Below are positions 15,944-23,567 of a stretch of 47,431 nucleotides of DNA, piece after piece (position 1 is the stretch's first letter; every line of letters begins with the position of its first letter). The notes below the pieces were generated by a model. It saw only the letters and a list, made by a program, of their open reading frames with translations. It was not told the origin of the DNA and made no database searches. The position numbers and the translations under genes were made by a program. Source of the DNA: an uncultured Acidimicrobiales bacterium (GTDB taxonomy: Bacteria > Actinomycetota > Acidimicrobiia > Acidimicrobiales > CALAML01); the NCBI GenBank assembly GCA_937925845.1, contig CALAML010000041.1, positions 1 through 47,431 of the forward strand, given 5' to 3'.

Positions 15944-16777
15944 TTAGCGGGTGCGGGCCTGGTTGACCGCATAGAACGCGATCGCGGCGGCGGCTCCGGC
16001 GTTGAGCGAGTCGACCCGGCCGGACATCTCGATGCTGACCCCGACGTCTGCGGCAACGAGGGTGGCATCGGTAAGGCCAGCCCCTTCGGCGCCGATCACC
16101 AGGGCCACCCGGTCGTCGGCTGCGACATGAAGCTCGCCGAGTCGGCTGACTTTCATGGTGGAGGTGGGCGAGCCCCCCGGAGTCAGGGCGATGATTCGAA
16201 ACCCGGCCGAACGGAGTACCTCGAAGCCACCGGGTAGCGGATCACTTCGGGTGTGGGGGAGGGCGAAGCCTTCACCCATCGAGACCCGACAGCAGCGTCG
16301 CGACAGCGGATCTACCGACGTTGGGTCGGCGACGATGGCGTCGACACCAAGGCCGGCCGCCGACCGCAGGATCACCCCCATGTTGGTCGGGTTGACCACG
16401 CCCTCGGTAACCACCACGGTGCACATGCCCTCGTCGCTCAGCAGCGAGGGAAGCTCCGGGAGGGGCTGGCGCTCAAAACAACCCATGGCGCCGCGGTACT
16501 GGTGGAAGCCAGAAATGGCTTCCAGAACCGGGTCGGCGGCGGCATAGACGGGCACGTCAACCGCTTCGAGTTCGAGGGGCTGGCGGCGCTTGGCATCAAC
16601 CAGCATCGACACCAAGCGGTAGCCGGCATCGCGAGCTCGGCCGATCACGGTGTCGCCTTCGGCGATAAAGAGGCCATCCCGCTGGCGGGCTCGAAGCTCG
16701 CGGTCCCGCAATCCCATGAATACGTCGATCCGAGGATCCTGTGGATGTTCGATTGGCGTCCACTCCGGCTCAGTCAT
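15944..16777 (-). CDS. TrmH/SpoU-family RNA methyltransferase
   Basis: 277-residue SPOUT-class methyltransferase. The N-terminal substrate-binding domain has RDGLFIAEGDTVIGRARDAGY, and the C-terminal knotted domain has the three SpoU motifs: VNPTNMGVILRSAAGLGVDAIV, VALVIGAEGAGLTD and IEMSGRVDSLNAGAAAAIAFY. It probably 2'-O-methylates a ribose in rRNA or tRNA; the site is unknown. It is last in an operon with a second SpoU gene (10-bp gap) and ppgK. It is convergent with the helicase gene, 33 bp away. Confidence 0.9.
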   Translation of the reverse strand: MTEPEWTPIEHPQDPRIDVFMGLRDRELRARQRDGLFIAEGDTVIGRARDAGYRLVSMLVDAKRRQPLELEAVDVPVYAAADPVLEAISGFHQYRGAMGCFERQPLPELPSLLSDEGMCTVVVTEGVVNPTNMGVILRSAAGLGVDAIVADPTSVDPLSRRCCRVSMGEGFALPHTRSDPLPGGFEVLRSAGFRIIALTPGGSPTSTMKVSRLGELHVAADDRVALVIGAEGAGLTDATLVAADVGVSIEMSGRVDSLNAGAAAAIAFYAVNQARTR

Positions 16778-16787
16778 TGCCGCTCAC

Positions 16788-17447
16788 TCATAGCGACGGA
16801 GTCTCCTGGCTACGGACCCAGTACAGGGCAACGGCGAGCGCCATCGCGGCGTTGAGAGAGTTCTTCTCACCCGCCATCGGCAATTCCACGTGGCGCTCGG
16901 CCCGCTCAAGAATGGCGTGGTCGACCCCTGCTGTTTCATTGCCGACCACCAAGACCAGGCCGGGGGGTGTCGATGCGGGCGAAGCTTCCAATACCCCCGA
17001 AAAGAGCGTTTCCGAGCTCGGCGTCGACTCAAGGGCCCAGATTCTCATGCCCCTTTTCTCCATCCGATCAATCACGTCGAGGGCGTTCATGCTCCGGCTC
17101 CAGGGCACCGAGCCCTCGGCACCGAGCGAGGTCTTTCTTACCTTGGGATGGTCGCCTCCTGCGGTGTACCCACACAGATGCACGTGGGTCACCCCGGCCC
17201 CGTCGGCGGTCCGGAGTATCTCGCCCACATTGTGGGCACTTCGGATGTTGTCGACGACCACCTCGATCGGGGTCGTGAAGCGGGCGGGGTGTCTCGGCGG
17301 GTGCAGCTGGACCGGTCCAACCTCTATGGTCTCGTCGTCGCAGAACGGACAGTTGCGGGTGTCGGCGAAATCAGTCGGGGCCGGAAAGCGCACTCGGCAG
17401 CCCTCGTTGATGCACTCGCGAACCGACTGGGGGGCGGTCGGTCTCAC
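16788..17447 (-). CDS. SpoU-family RNA methyltransferase with N-terminal zinc finger
   Basis: 219 residues. A small Cys cluster at the N terminus (VRECINEGCRVRFP and NCPFCDDETI, four cysteines as CxxxxC and CxxC) precedes a SPOUT domain with NIRSAHNVGEILRTADGAGVTHV, LVLVVGNETAGVDHAIL and VELPMAGEKNSLNAAMALAVALY. RNA 2'-O-methylation is likely. GTG 17447 overlaps the ppgK stop in GTGA, so the two are translationally coupled; this rules out the longer frame upstream, which is antisense-like. The zinc finger may help bind RNA and is absent from the neighbouring SpoU protein. Confidence 0.88.
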   Translation of the reverse strand: MRPTAPQSVRECINEGCRVRFPAPTDFADTRNCPFCDDETIEVGPVQLHPPRHPARFTTPIEVVVDNIRSAHNVGEILRTADGAGVTHVHLCGYTAGGDHPKVRKTSLGAEGSVPWSRSMNALDVIDRMEKRGMRIWALESTPSSETLFSGVLEASPASTPPGLVLVVGNETAGVDHAILERAERHVELPMAGEKNSLNAAMALAVALYWVRSQETPSL

Positions 17448-18244
17448 GACGGCGCTTCGCTCGCCATCAGAGCTGCGCCAACGATGCCTGCGTCGTTGCC
17501 CATAGCCGCGGCTACCACCGGGGTGTGGATTGAGAGCTCGGCCTCGTAGAGATCGAGGTTCTGGCTCACTGCGCCACCGAGAATAAACACCACCGGCGCC
17601 AGTAGCGCTTCGTATTCCGCCAACACGGTGTTGAGCCTGGAGCCCCAGACGTCCCAGTTCAGGCTCTCTTCTCGTCGGACCCGACCCGCAGCCAGGTGTT
17701 CGGCCTCGATCCATTCGGGTTCCTCGGTTTGGGCTGGGCCCGGTCGGGCCACCTTGAGGTGGCCCAGTTCGCTGTTGGGTACCAGCACCCCATGGTGGAT
17801 CAGTGCCGTTCCGATCCCGGTGCCGAGGGTCACCACCAACACCAACCCGTGGTAGCTCTTTGCCGCACCAAAGCGCACTTCGGCCATACCTGCGGCATCG
17901 GCGTCGTTGACCAGCACCGGTGCCGGCGCCGTCGGGTCGAGTGGGACCTCGCTGAGGAGCTCTCGAGCTGTCACCCCAACCAGGTCGGGTGCCAAGTTGG
18001 CCGCAGTCATCACCGCATCGCCCTTCACCACGCCAGGGAAGGCGATTCCCACCGACCCGGTGAATCCGGACGCCACCTTTTGGGTGAGGGTCGCCAGCGC
18101 CCTGGCCATGTTCAGCGAGGTCGGTTGGCTCGGGGTCGGGATCACCTCTCGGGGTCCGGCCAGATCACCGGTGGTGACGTCAACCAGTGCCCCTTTGATC
18201 CCGGATCCTCCGATGTCAATGCCAAGTACGGTTTGGACAGCCAT
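17444..18244 (-). CDS. ppgK: Polyphosphate glucokinase, ROK family
   Basis: 266-residue sugar kinase that phosphorylates glucose with polyphosphate (or ATP) as donor. The phosphate-binding loop is LGIDIGGSGIKGA. VLVNDADAAGMAEVRFG holds the catalytic Asp, and LVVTLGTGIGTALIHHGVLVPNSELGHL matches mycobacterial PpgK closely. It lacks the three-Cys/His zinc motif of typical ROK repressors and has no HTH. It is first gene of an operon with two SpoU methyltransferases, and divergent from rpiB, another sugar-phosphate gene, 98 bp away. Confidence 0.92.
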   Translation of the reverse strand: MAVQTVLGIDIGGSGIKGALVDVTTGDLAGPREVIPTPSQPTSLNMARALATLTQKVASGFTGSVGIAFPGVVKGDAVMTAANLAPDLVGVTARELLSEVPLDPTAPAPVLVNDADAAGMAEVRFGAAKSYHGLVLVVTLGTGIGTALIHHGVLVPNSELGHLKVARPGPAQTEEPEWIEAEHLAAGRVRREESLNWDVWGSRLNTVLAEYEALLAPVVFILGGAVSQNLDLYEAELSIHTPVVAAAMGNDAGIVGAALMASEAPS

Positions 18245-18342
18245 GAGCGGACCACGGTAGCGCTGCGGCCACCGGCCTGGTTTGTCGGCCCGCGGTGGCC
18301 TTCGGATTGTCGGATCCCCGGCGCGACTGAAAAGATGCGGGC

Positions 18343-18786
18343 ATGCGCATCGCCATCGCCTCCGATCACGCGGGATACGAGCTGAAGAGCCACCTGGTTG
18401 CTCTCTTGAGCTCCCAGGGCCACGACGTGGTCGATCACGGAACCGACTCCACCGAGTCGGTTGACTACCCCGAGTACTGTGCCGCCGCCGCTCGGGCCGT
18501 CACCGCGTCCCAGGCCGATCTGGGCATCGTGCTTGGGGGCTCCGGGCAGGGCGAGCAGTTGGCGGCCAACAAGGTGCGTGGGGCGCGCGCCGCGCTGTGC
18601 AACGACCTCTACACGGCGCGGATGGCCCGGGCCCACAATGACGCCAACGTACTTTCGATGGGAGCCCGGGTGGTGGGGGAGGGCCTCGCCGAAGAGATCG
18701 TGGCGCTGTTCCTGGAGACCGGTTTCGATGGTGGGCGCCATCAACGCCGGGTCGATCAAGTGATGGCCATCGAGGCCGAAGGCTGA
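18343..18786 (+). CDS. rpiB: Ribose-5-phosphate isomerase B
   Basis: 147-residue enzyme interconverting ribose 5-phosphate and ribulose 5-phosphate in the pentose phosphate pathway. Seen are ASDHAGYELK (substrate Asp and His), the catalytic Cys in YPEYCAAAARAV, GGSGQGEQLAANKVRGARAALC for phosphate binding, and ARAHNDANVLSMGAR. The length fits the family. AAAGAT lies six bases before the ATG, a weak leaderless promoter. Confidence 0.95.
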   Translation: MRIAIASDHAGYELKSHLVALLSSQGHDVVDHGTDSTESVDYPEYCAAAARAVTASQADLGIVLGGSGQGEQLAANKVRGARAALCNDLYTARMARAHNDANVLSMGARVVGEGLAEEIVALFLETGFDGGRHQRRVDQVMAIEAEG

Positions 18787-18817
18787 TCGTTCGCTCGTGG
18801 TGCTGTGTCTGTAGCTT

Positions 18818-19249
18818 CTAGCTGAGCTCAGCCAGGCTGCGGGCGTCATCATGAAGCGAAGCCCCCATCTGGTTGAGGAGCTCCTCAAGCGCGTTGAGGT
18901 TCGATGGTTTGCGTACAAACAGGTCGGCTCCGGCCTTGAGGCACTGATCCCGGGTCGACTCGTCGTCGGAGTCCGTCATGACCACCACGCCGATCTGGGC
19001 CCAACTCTCGTGTGATCGCAGCTGAGCGATCAGCTCGGGGAGCGGGATCCCGGGCATGTGCAGATCGATGATAAGCGCCTCAACGGTGATGCCCTGCCGC
19101 GCCAGTTTGGCTATCACGGGAATCACCTGGTCACGGTGCGAAACCTGGTGGAACTGCATCCCACTGTCGCGGGAGGCAATGACCAGGAGCTCGCGGTCGA
19201 GGGCCGAGTCGTCAGCGGCGACGACATGCTTCTTCCCCGGATCAGCCAT
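18818..19249 (-). CDS. Single-domain response regulator (CheY/Rcp1-like)
   Basis: 143-residue receiver domain with no output domain. The acidic pair is at D13-D14, the phosphorylation site is D62 (IIDLHMPG), the switch Thr is in VVVMTDSDD, and the Lys is in FVRKPSN. Stand-alone receivers of this kind partner with phytochrome-type kinases (Rcp1). It is divergent from the histidine kinase at 19400, which has a phytochrome-like H-box, so the two are the likely pair. A phosphorelay step to the DHp-only protein or REC-GGDEF-EAL protein at 23-25 kb is possible but inferred. Confidence 0.9.
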   Translation of the reverse strand: MADPGKKHVVAADDSALDRELLVIASRDSGMQFHQVSHRDQVIPVIAKLARQGITVEALIIDLHMPGIPLPELIAQLRSHESWAQIGVVVMTDSDDESTRDQCLKAGADLFVRKPSNLNALEELLNQMGASLHDDARSLAELS

Positions 19250-19399
19250 GGTGTTGCATCGGCGTATCGCACCCGAGCCTTGAACCCGGCACCGCCACTG
19301 ACCGCGCCTGCTCTGCGATTGCTGAGGTTGAGGGGCAAACGCCGGTATTGAGTACCTCGAGCTTTGAGCACCATGTGTCCGATTGCATATGCCGGATTG

Positions 19400-20716
19400 A
19401 TGGCAATGACCAAGCTTCCGCTCAACTCGGTCGCCAAAACGACCGATTTAGCAAAGGTGCCATCGTCCGCGTTCGAACCAGCTTTTCGCGACATCCTTGC
19501 CCTTGCGGTTGACGCGATCCGTACCGGCGCGGTTCTCGCCCTGATCGACGACGCTGGCAAGCTCCGAACCTCCGACGCCATTGGTTGTACTCCACCTGCG
19601 GTATGGCCAGAGGCCACGGCCGCGTGGCTTCGCCGGGCCGGGGATACCCGCGTGGTTGATGGCGACGACCCTGATGCCGGCTTTGGCGATGCCCTCGACT
19701 TCACGGGTGCCGCTGAGGTTGCGGTGCTCTTTGATGCCGACGGCCGACCTTGCGGGATGTTGGCAACGTTTTCGGATCAGGCCCGCGACCACATCGCCGC
19801 CGACGAGTCCGTAAGAGCGCTGGCCCGCTTGGGCATCCTCGGTGGGCAGGTGGAACGGGTACTCGACCTGCGGCGCGAACACGCGGTCCTGCGAGAGGTG
19901 AGCCTAGGCCTGAAAGAAAGCGAGCGCAGCCTCACCGACGAGGTGACGCGACTGGTTGGAGCGAACAACGAACTCGACCACTACGCGGACTTCGCCGCCC
20001 ACGAACTGCGCTCGCCGCTCCGTACCGCTCTTTTGGTACTGGAGTTGATCGGACGGGAGATCGATCAACCCGACGGCCAGATCGATCGAGAGCGAGTTGC
20101 CTACTACCTCGATCAGGTTCGCGATGGTGCCGAAAAGATGCGAGCCCAACTCGATGGTCTTCTCCAGCTGGCCCAGCTCACCAGTGAGCCACCAAACTCA
20201 CGATGGCTCGAGCTCGGCGCGTTGGTGGATGGGGTGCGACGCATGCACTTCGCCGAGTTGGCCGAAGCCGGGGCCAAGCTGGTTTTGGATCCCGCCGCCG
20301 CGGGAACTCGCGTGTTTGCCGATCCGACCCACGGTCACCATTTGATGTCGAACCTGGTTGCCAACGCCATCCGCTATCGCGACGACGACCGTCCACTGAC
20401 CATCACCGTGCGGGCCGAGACCGACGAGGCCACCAGCACCTTCACGGTGGCCGACAACGGGAAGGGCATCGCCGCCGAAGAGCATGATCACATCTTTGCC
20501 ATGTTTGGCCGGGTTGATCATGAAGCGGAAGGTGCCGGTTTGGGCCTGGCGCTCTGTCGACGGCTGGTGCGGCTCTACGGCGGGTCGCTGAGCGTCGAGT
20601 CAACCTTGGGTGCAGGGTCGGCCTTTTCGGTGCGGCTGCCCCGCCGGTTGGAGCCGATAGCGCCGCTCGCAGATGCCGCGATTGCCAGCGACGGATCCAT
20701 CACCAGCAACAGCTAA
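19400..20716 (+). CDS. Soluble histidine kinase with GAF-like sensor
   Basis: 438-residue kinase with no membrane segment. Residues 20-155 look like a GAF-type sensor (AFRDILALAVDAIRTGAVLALI). A coiled coil leads to the DHp helix with H201 in FAAHELRSPLRTALLVLELI, the phytochrome-type H-box. The CA domain has the N box NLVANAIRYRDDDRP, G1 VADNGKGI, the F box HIFAMFGRV and G2 GAGLGLALCRRLV. All catalytic residues are present. ATG 19400 follows TATGCC-N6; longer starts (19364 TTG, 19373) are possible. The ligand is unknown; a chromophore Cys is not evident. Confidence 0.88.
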   Translation: MAMTKLPLNSVAKTTDLAKVPSSAFEPAFRDILALAVDAIRTGAVLALIDDAGKLRTSDAIGCTPPAVWPEATAAWLRRAGDTRVVDGDDPDAGFGDALDFTGAAEVAVLFDADGRPCGMLATFSDQARDHIAADESVRALARLGILGGQVERVLDLRREHAVLREVSLGLKESERSLTDEVTRLVGANNELDHYADFAAHELRSPLRTALLVLELIGREIDQPDGQIDRERVAYYLDQVRDGAEKMRAQLDGLLQLAQLTSEPPNSRWLELGALVDGVRRMHFAELAEAGAKLVLDPAAAGTRVFADPTHGHHLMSNLVANAIRYRDDDRPLTITVRAETDEATSTFTVADNGKGIAAEEHDHIFAMFGRVDHEAEGAGLGLALCRRLVRLYGGSLSVESTLGAGSAFSVRLPRRLEPIAPLADAAIASDGSITSNS

Positions 20717-20824
20717 CCACCGGTCGCTCGTTGTCTCACCCGACTGCTTGCTCACCGCAACATCCCAGACGAGGCGAGGCAGCCTGACTTATTGGCTCCT
20801 GGTAGGTAGGCCGAGCTCCGCCGG

Positions 20825-21331
20825 CTATGCGCTGTGTGCGCTCAGGATGGCCCGACCGAGCGATTGGAAGGCGTCTTCCACCCCGTCACCGGTCTTGGCA
20901 CTGGTGATCGCTCGGGCCGCTGGCGGCTGTTCCATCTGCTCGAGCGCAGCCTCCACCACCGTCCAGTCCTGCACCAAGTCGGCTTTGTTGAGAGCCACCA
21001 CGACCTGGGCGTCGCTGCCGAGTTTCAGCAACCGGCTTCGGAGCTCCAGCACTGCCGAGACGGTCTCGGGTCTGCTGCCGTCGACAACCAGGAGATGCCC
21101 TGCTGCTCCAGCCAGGAAGGACGGTGCGATCGCCAACGACCCCTCTTCACCGTGAATGTCCCACACCAGGAGCTGGACCTCCTCACCATCGACATCCAGC
21201 TTCCGTCGCTCGATCTTCACACCGATGGTTGTCAGGTAGTCATCGCTGAAGGTTTGTGACACAAAACGGCGCACGAGCGACGTCTTGCCAACCCCAGGCG
21301 CTCCCAACAGGCAGATCTTTTTGCGGATCAC
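20825..21331 (-). CDS. Ras/Rab-like small GTPase
   Basis: 168-residue GTPase of the Ras superfamily, cytoplasmic, without a prenylation or membrane motif. G1 is GAPGVGKTS (10-18), G2 is T34/T35 in DYLTTIGVK, G3 is D58-IHG-E62 (WDIHGEE), G4 is N115KAD and G5 is S144AK. The YLTTIGVxxxxR... and WDxxG layout is closer to eukaryotic Rab proteins than to Era or MglA. The usual Gln of WDxxGQE is Glu here, so intrinsic hydrolysis may be altered. It is last gene of the operon 22931-20825, after a membrane protein and a coiled-coil protein. A membrane-recruited switch is an inference. Confidence 0.9.
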   Translation of the reverse strand: MIRKKICLLGAPGVGKTSLVRRFVSQTFSDDYLTTIGVKIERRKLDVDGEEVQLLVWDIHGEEGSLAIAPSFLAGAAGHLLVVDGSRPETVSAVLELRSRLLKLGSDAQVVVALNKADLVQDWTVVEAALEQMEQPPAARAITSAKTGDGVEDAFQSLGRAILSAHSA

Positions 21332-21341
21332 TCCACGGATA

Positions 21342-21357
21342 CTAGTGGTGTGTCGCT
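21342..21357. repeat. Solo copy of the MITE end sequence
   Basis: CTAGTGGTGTGTCGCT, a 16-nt exact match to the right end (reverse complement) of the element at 38900-39069. It lies in the 48-bp gap between the GTPase and the membrane-protein gene. Homology does not clearly extend further, so it may be a remnant. Confidence 0.5.
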
Positions 21358-21379
21358 GGCCTCTGCGGCGGGGACCCCT

Positions 21380-22399
21380 TTACGCTCCAGACAGCGCCAT
21401 CAGGCCAACTGCGGCGAGGACCAGAATGCCGAAGGCTACGGCCACGAGTACAAATGCCGCAAACAGCCGGAAGGCCCGACCGGCCGCGGGCTTTGCGGCC
21501 GGCGCCAGGTCCTGAAGACGAGCTAGCCGTGGCTGGAGGTTCCCGAAGGCGTCCGAGTCGCCGGCGTAGGTGTCCAGTTCCTGGTCGAAGTCGCGGTGGA
21601 AATCTTCGAGGGTTCGAGCCATCTCGAAACGGAAATCGGGATTGGGGAATCCGCGAAGGACCGCGGCGAGGATGGCGTGTGGACCCCATTCCACCCAAAC
21701 GGTCACCTCGCCCACCTGGAGCTCCCGCATGCCGTCACGATCCTGAGCGTTAAACGAGTCCTGGACAAAGGCGCGGATGCCTTCGAGCATCCCCGACACC
21801 ACATCAGCATCGGCCTGGCCCTCGGCGTCGGTGTGCAACGTGGCGATCGGCAGCCCCGTCTCTCGTTCGATCAGGTAGAGCTCATCCACGACAAAGCTCT
21901 TACCGTTGCCCGACTGGCTATCGCCCGAGAGCAGCTCGCTGAGCATCATTCTGGTCGCCCGCCCCAGAACCGGGAAGAGCGCCTCGGCCATGGCATCGGG
22001 ATCGGTTCTCGACTCGATATGAATCGAGTGGCGCACCGGTTTGGCCATGGCGTTGGCCAGGTCATCATCGTCGCCTTCGAGCTCGCGCAGCGCCGCCGGC
22101 AGCGCGGAAGCTACAGAGGTAGGGGTCACCCCGTGTTGGGCCACCTCAGTTTCGACTTCGCCGAGCCGGTCCCGCAACGCCTCAAGCTCACTCTGGTCGC
22201 TGGCTCCGAGCAGGGAGCGAAGCGCGGCAACCGATTCGCTACCAACTCGGTCCGGCGGCGCAGCATTCGCGTTGGCGCCATCAGCGGCGGGGGCAGCGGG
22301 GGTGTCGGTCGGCGGCGGCGCTGGCACCGCGTCCGGGTCCAGGTCACTGGATACGCGGTCCGCGAAACCACCGGTGGAGATCGTGGCCTCAGCGGACAT
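21380..22399 (-). CDS. Single-span membrane protein of the GTPase operon
   Basis: 339 residues. The N-terminal 80 are Ala/Pro-rich and disordered, then comes a coiled-coil-prone segment (SELEALRDRLGEVETEVAQ), then a conserved core with LANAMAKPVRHSIHIESRTDPDAMAEALFPVLG, DELYLIERETGLPIATLH and DADVVSGMLEGIRAFVQDSF, then WVEWGPHAILAAVLRG. One hydrophobic helix at the C terminus (AFVLVAVAFGILVLAAVGLMALSG) anchors it with the bulk in the cytoplasm. The core resembles the region that precedes OmpA domains in some proteobacterial and cyanobacterial proteins, but no OmpA domain is present. ATG 22399 is 10 bp after the upstream stop. No known enzymatic motif; a docking platform for the GTPase is a guess. 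Confidence 0.82.
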   Translation of the reverse strand: MSAEATISTGGFADRVSSDLDPDAVPAPPPTDTPAAPAADGANANAAPPDRVGSESVAALRSLLGASDQSELEALRDRLGEVETEVAQHGVTPTSVASALPAALRELEGDDDDLANAMAKPVRHSIHIESRTDPDAMAEALFPVLGRATRMMLSELLSGDSQSGNGKSFVVDELYLIERETGLPIATLHTDAEGQADADVVSGMLEGIRAFVQDSFNAQDRDGMRELQVGEVTVWVEWGPHAILAAVLRGFPNPDFRFEMARTLEDFHRDFDQELDTYAGDSDAFGNLQPRLARLQDLAPAAKPAAGRAFRLFAAFVLVAVAFGILVLAAVGLMALSGA

Positions 22400-22409
22400 G
22401 GGGAGCGGG

Positions 22410-22931
22410 CTACTTGGCCTTCTTCGAGGAAGCCGGGGTGTCAGCCAGCTTGGCGGCGGTCGCCGCGAAGGCCTCAGCCAGCATTGACCGGTCAACCTTG
22501 GTCGCTGCCGTCGACTGGGTCTCGGACCGCAAGCGGTCGATCTCGTTGCGAAGGCCGTCGAGGGCCTTGCTCAGCTCGGCATGTTCGGCCCGGGCTTCGC
22601 TCCTGAGTTCTTCGGTTTGGCTCTTGAGCTTCTGTCGGAGTTGGTCGTTGCCTCGCGCTGCGGTCCTTTCCGCCTCGGTCAGGCGCTGCTCAAGCAGTTG
22701 ATGGCGATGGGCCAGGTCGGTTTCAAGGGCTGAGATACGGGTCCCAAGCTCGCCGGCGATCCGGGTAACCATTTCCGTATTGGCTGCTTCCAGCTGCGCC
22801 AAGCGGTGTTCAGTCTGTTCGGCCTGTTGGCCAAACAGAATCGACTGAATGCGACCGAGGTCGTCGTCACCGAAATGAGCGATGGCTTGTTCTTCGCTCT
22901 GTGGCGCTTTGGCTGATGTGTTTGCTGGCAC
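22410..22931 (-). CDS. Coiled-coil protein, first gene of the GTPase operon
   Basis: 173 residues, unknown function. Residues 25-130 form heptads (QTEHRLAQLEAANTEM, ALETDLAHRHQLLEQRL, LKSQTEELRSEARAEHAEL), and the C terminus is Ala/Lys-rich. No membrane segment or catalytic motif. GTG 22931 has AGGAG ten bases upstream. It starts the operon of coiled coil, membrane protein and GTPase and is divergent from the DHp-only gene, about 150-200 bp away. It may be a scaffold or an effector of the GTPase. Confidence 0.8.
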   Translation of the reverse strand: MPANTSAKAPQSEEQAIAHFGDDDLGRIQSILFGQQAEQTEHRLAQLEAANTEMVTRIAGELGTRISALETDLAHRHQLLEQRLTEAERTAARGNDQLRQKLKSQTEELRSEARAEHAELSKALDGLRNEIDRLRSETQSTAATKVDRSMLAEAFAATAAKLADTPASSKKAK

Positions 22932-23138
22932 GAAACCCGGTCTCCTAGGCAGAATCCTTTCTGCTCTATCGGCCGCAGAACCACAGCATCAAGCAACCAC
23001 GCGAAGGTTTCTTCGAACGCCATTCAGTCTCAAACGGACACTGGCAGCCGCGGCCGGCGGGGGAGTGGTGCGACCGGTTTGGTGGAGCCGGGGGGTCAAA
23101 CCGCTTCAGAAGGTCGTCGGAATGCCGAAGGTAACAAG

Positions 23139-23567
23139 GTGTACGAAGAGCTGCTTGAGCGTGACCCTGCGGTCCTGGCCGAACGGTCGCCCGACGATGT
23201 AGTGGCCCTTGCCGCCAGCCTTCAGGTGGCATTGCGCAACTCGCTGCGCGTTTCGCGCTCGTTGTCGGAGCATCTTCAGGAGGCAGAGGCCGAGCTTGAG
23301 GACGTTGCTCGCATTCTTTCTCATGACATCCGAGCCCCGCTGCGCCAGTTCAACTCTTTTGTCGGTCTCCTTGACGCTTCCACCGAAGCGTTGCCGAGTG
23401 GTGCCAGCGAATACGTCAGCCACCTCAAAGACTCCACGAGGGATCTGTCGGATCGCATCGACTCCGTCTCCAAGGCCATTCGCTCCCGTCAGGGAGTCGC
23501 CGCGGACGAGACACCGTCACCCATGGATGCCGTCGTCGGGGCTGCTCCAACGGAGCGAGCGTCATGA
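23139..23567 (+). CDS. Histidine-kinase DHp domain protein without an ATPase domain
   Basis: About 142 residues. A helical stretch leads to ARILSHDIRAPLRQFNSFVGLL, a phytochrome-type H-box (SHDIRAPLR), and a second helix (YVSHLKDSTRDLSDRIDSVSKAI). There are no N, G1 or G2 boxes, and the protein ends after the dimerisation helices, so it cannot autophosphorylate. The ATGA overlap with the REC-GGDEF-EAL gene couples the two. A role as a histidine phosphotransfer partner for that receiver is a reasonable inference. GTG 23139 has GAAGG seven bases upstream; 23082 (GTG) and 23079 (TTG) are alternatives. Confidence 0.72.
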   Translation: MYEELLERDPAVLAERSPDDVVALAASLQVALRNSLRVSRSLSEHLQEAEAELEDVARILSHDIRAPLRQFNSFVGLLDASTEALPSGASEYVSHLKDSTRDLSDRIDSVSKAIRSRQGVAADETPSPMDAVVGAAPTERAS

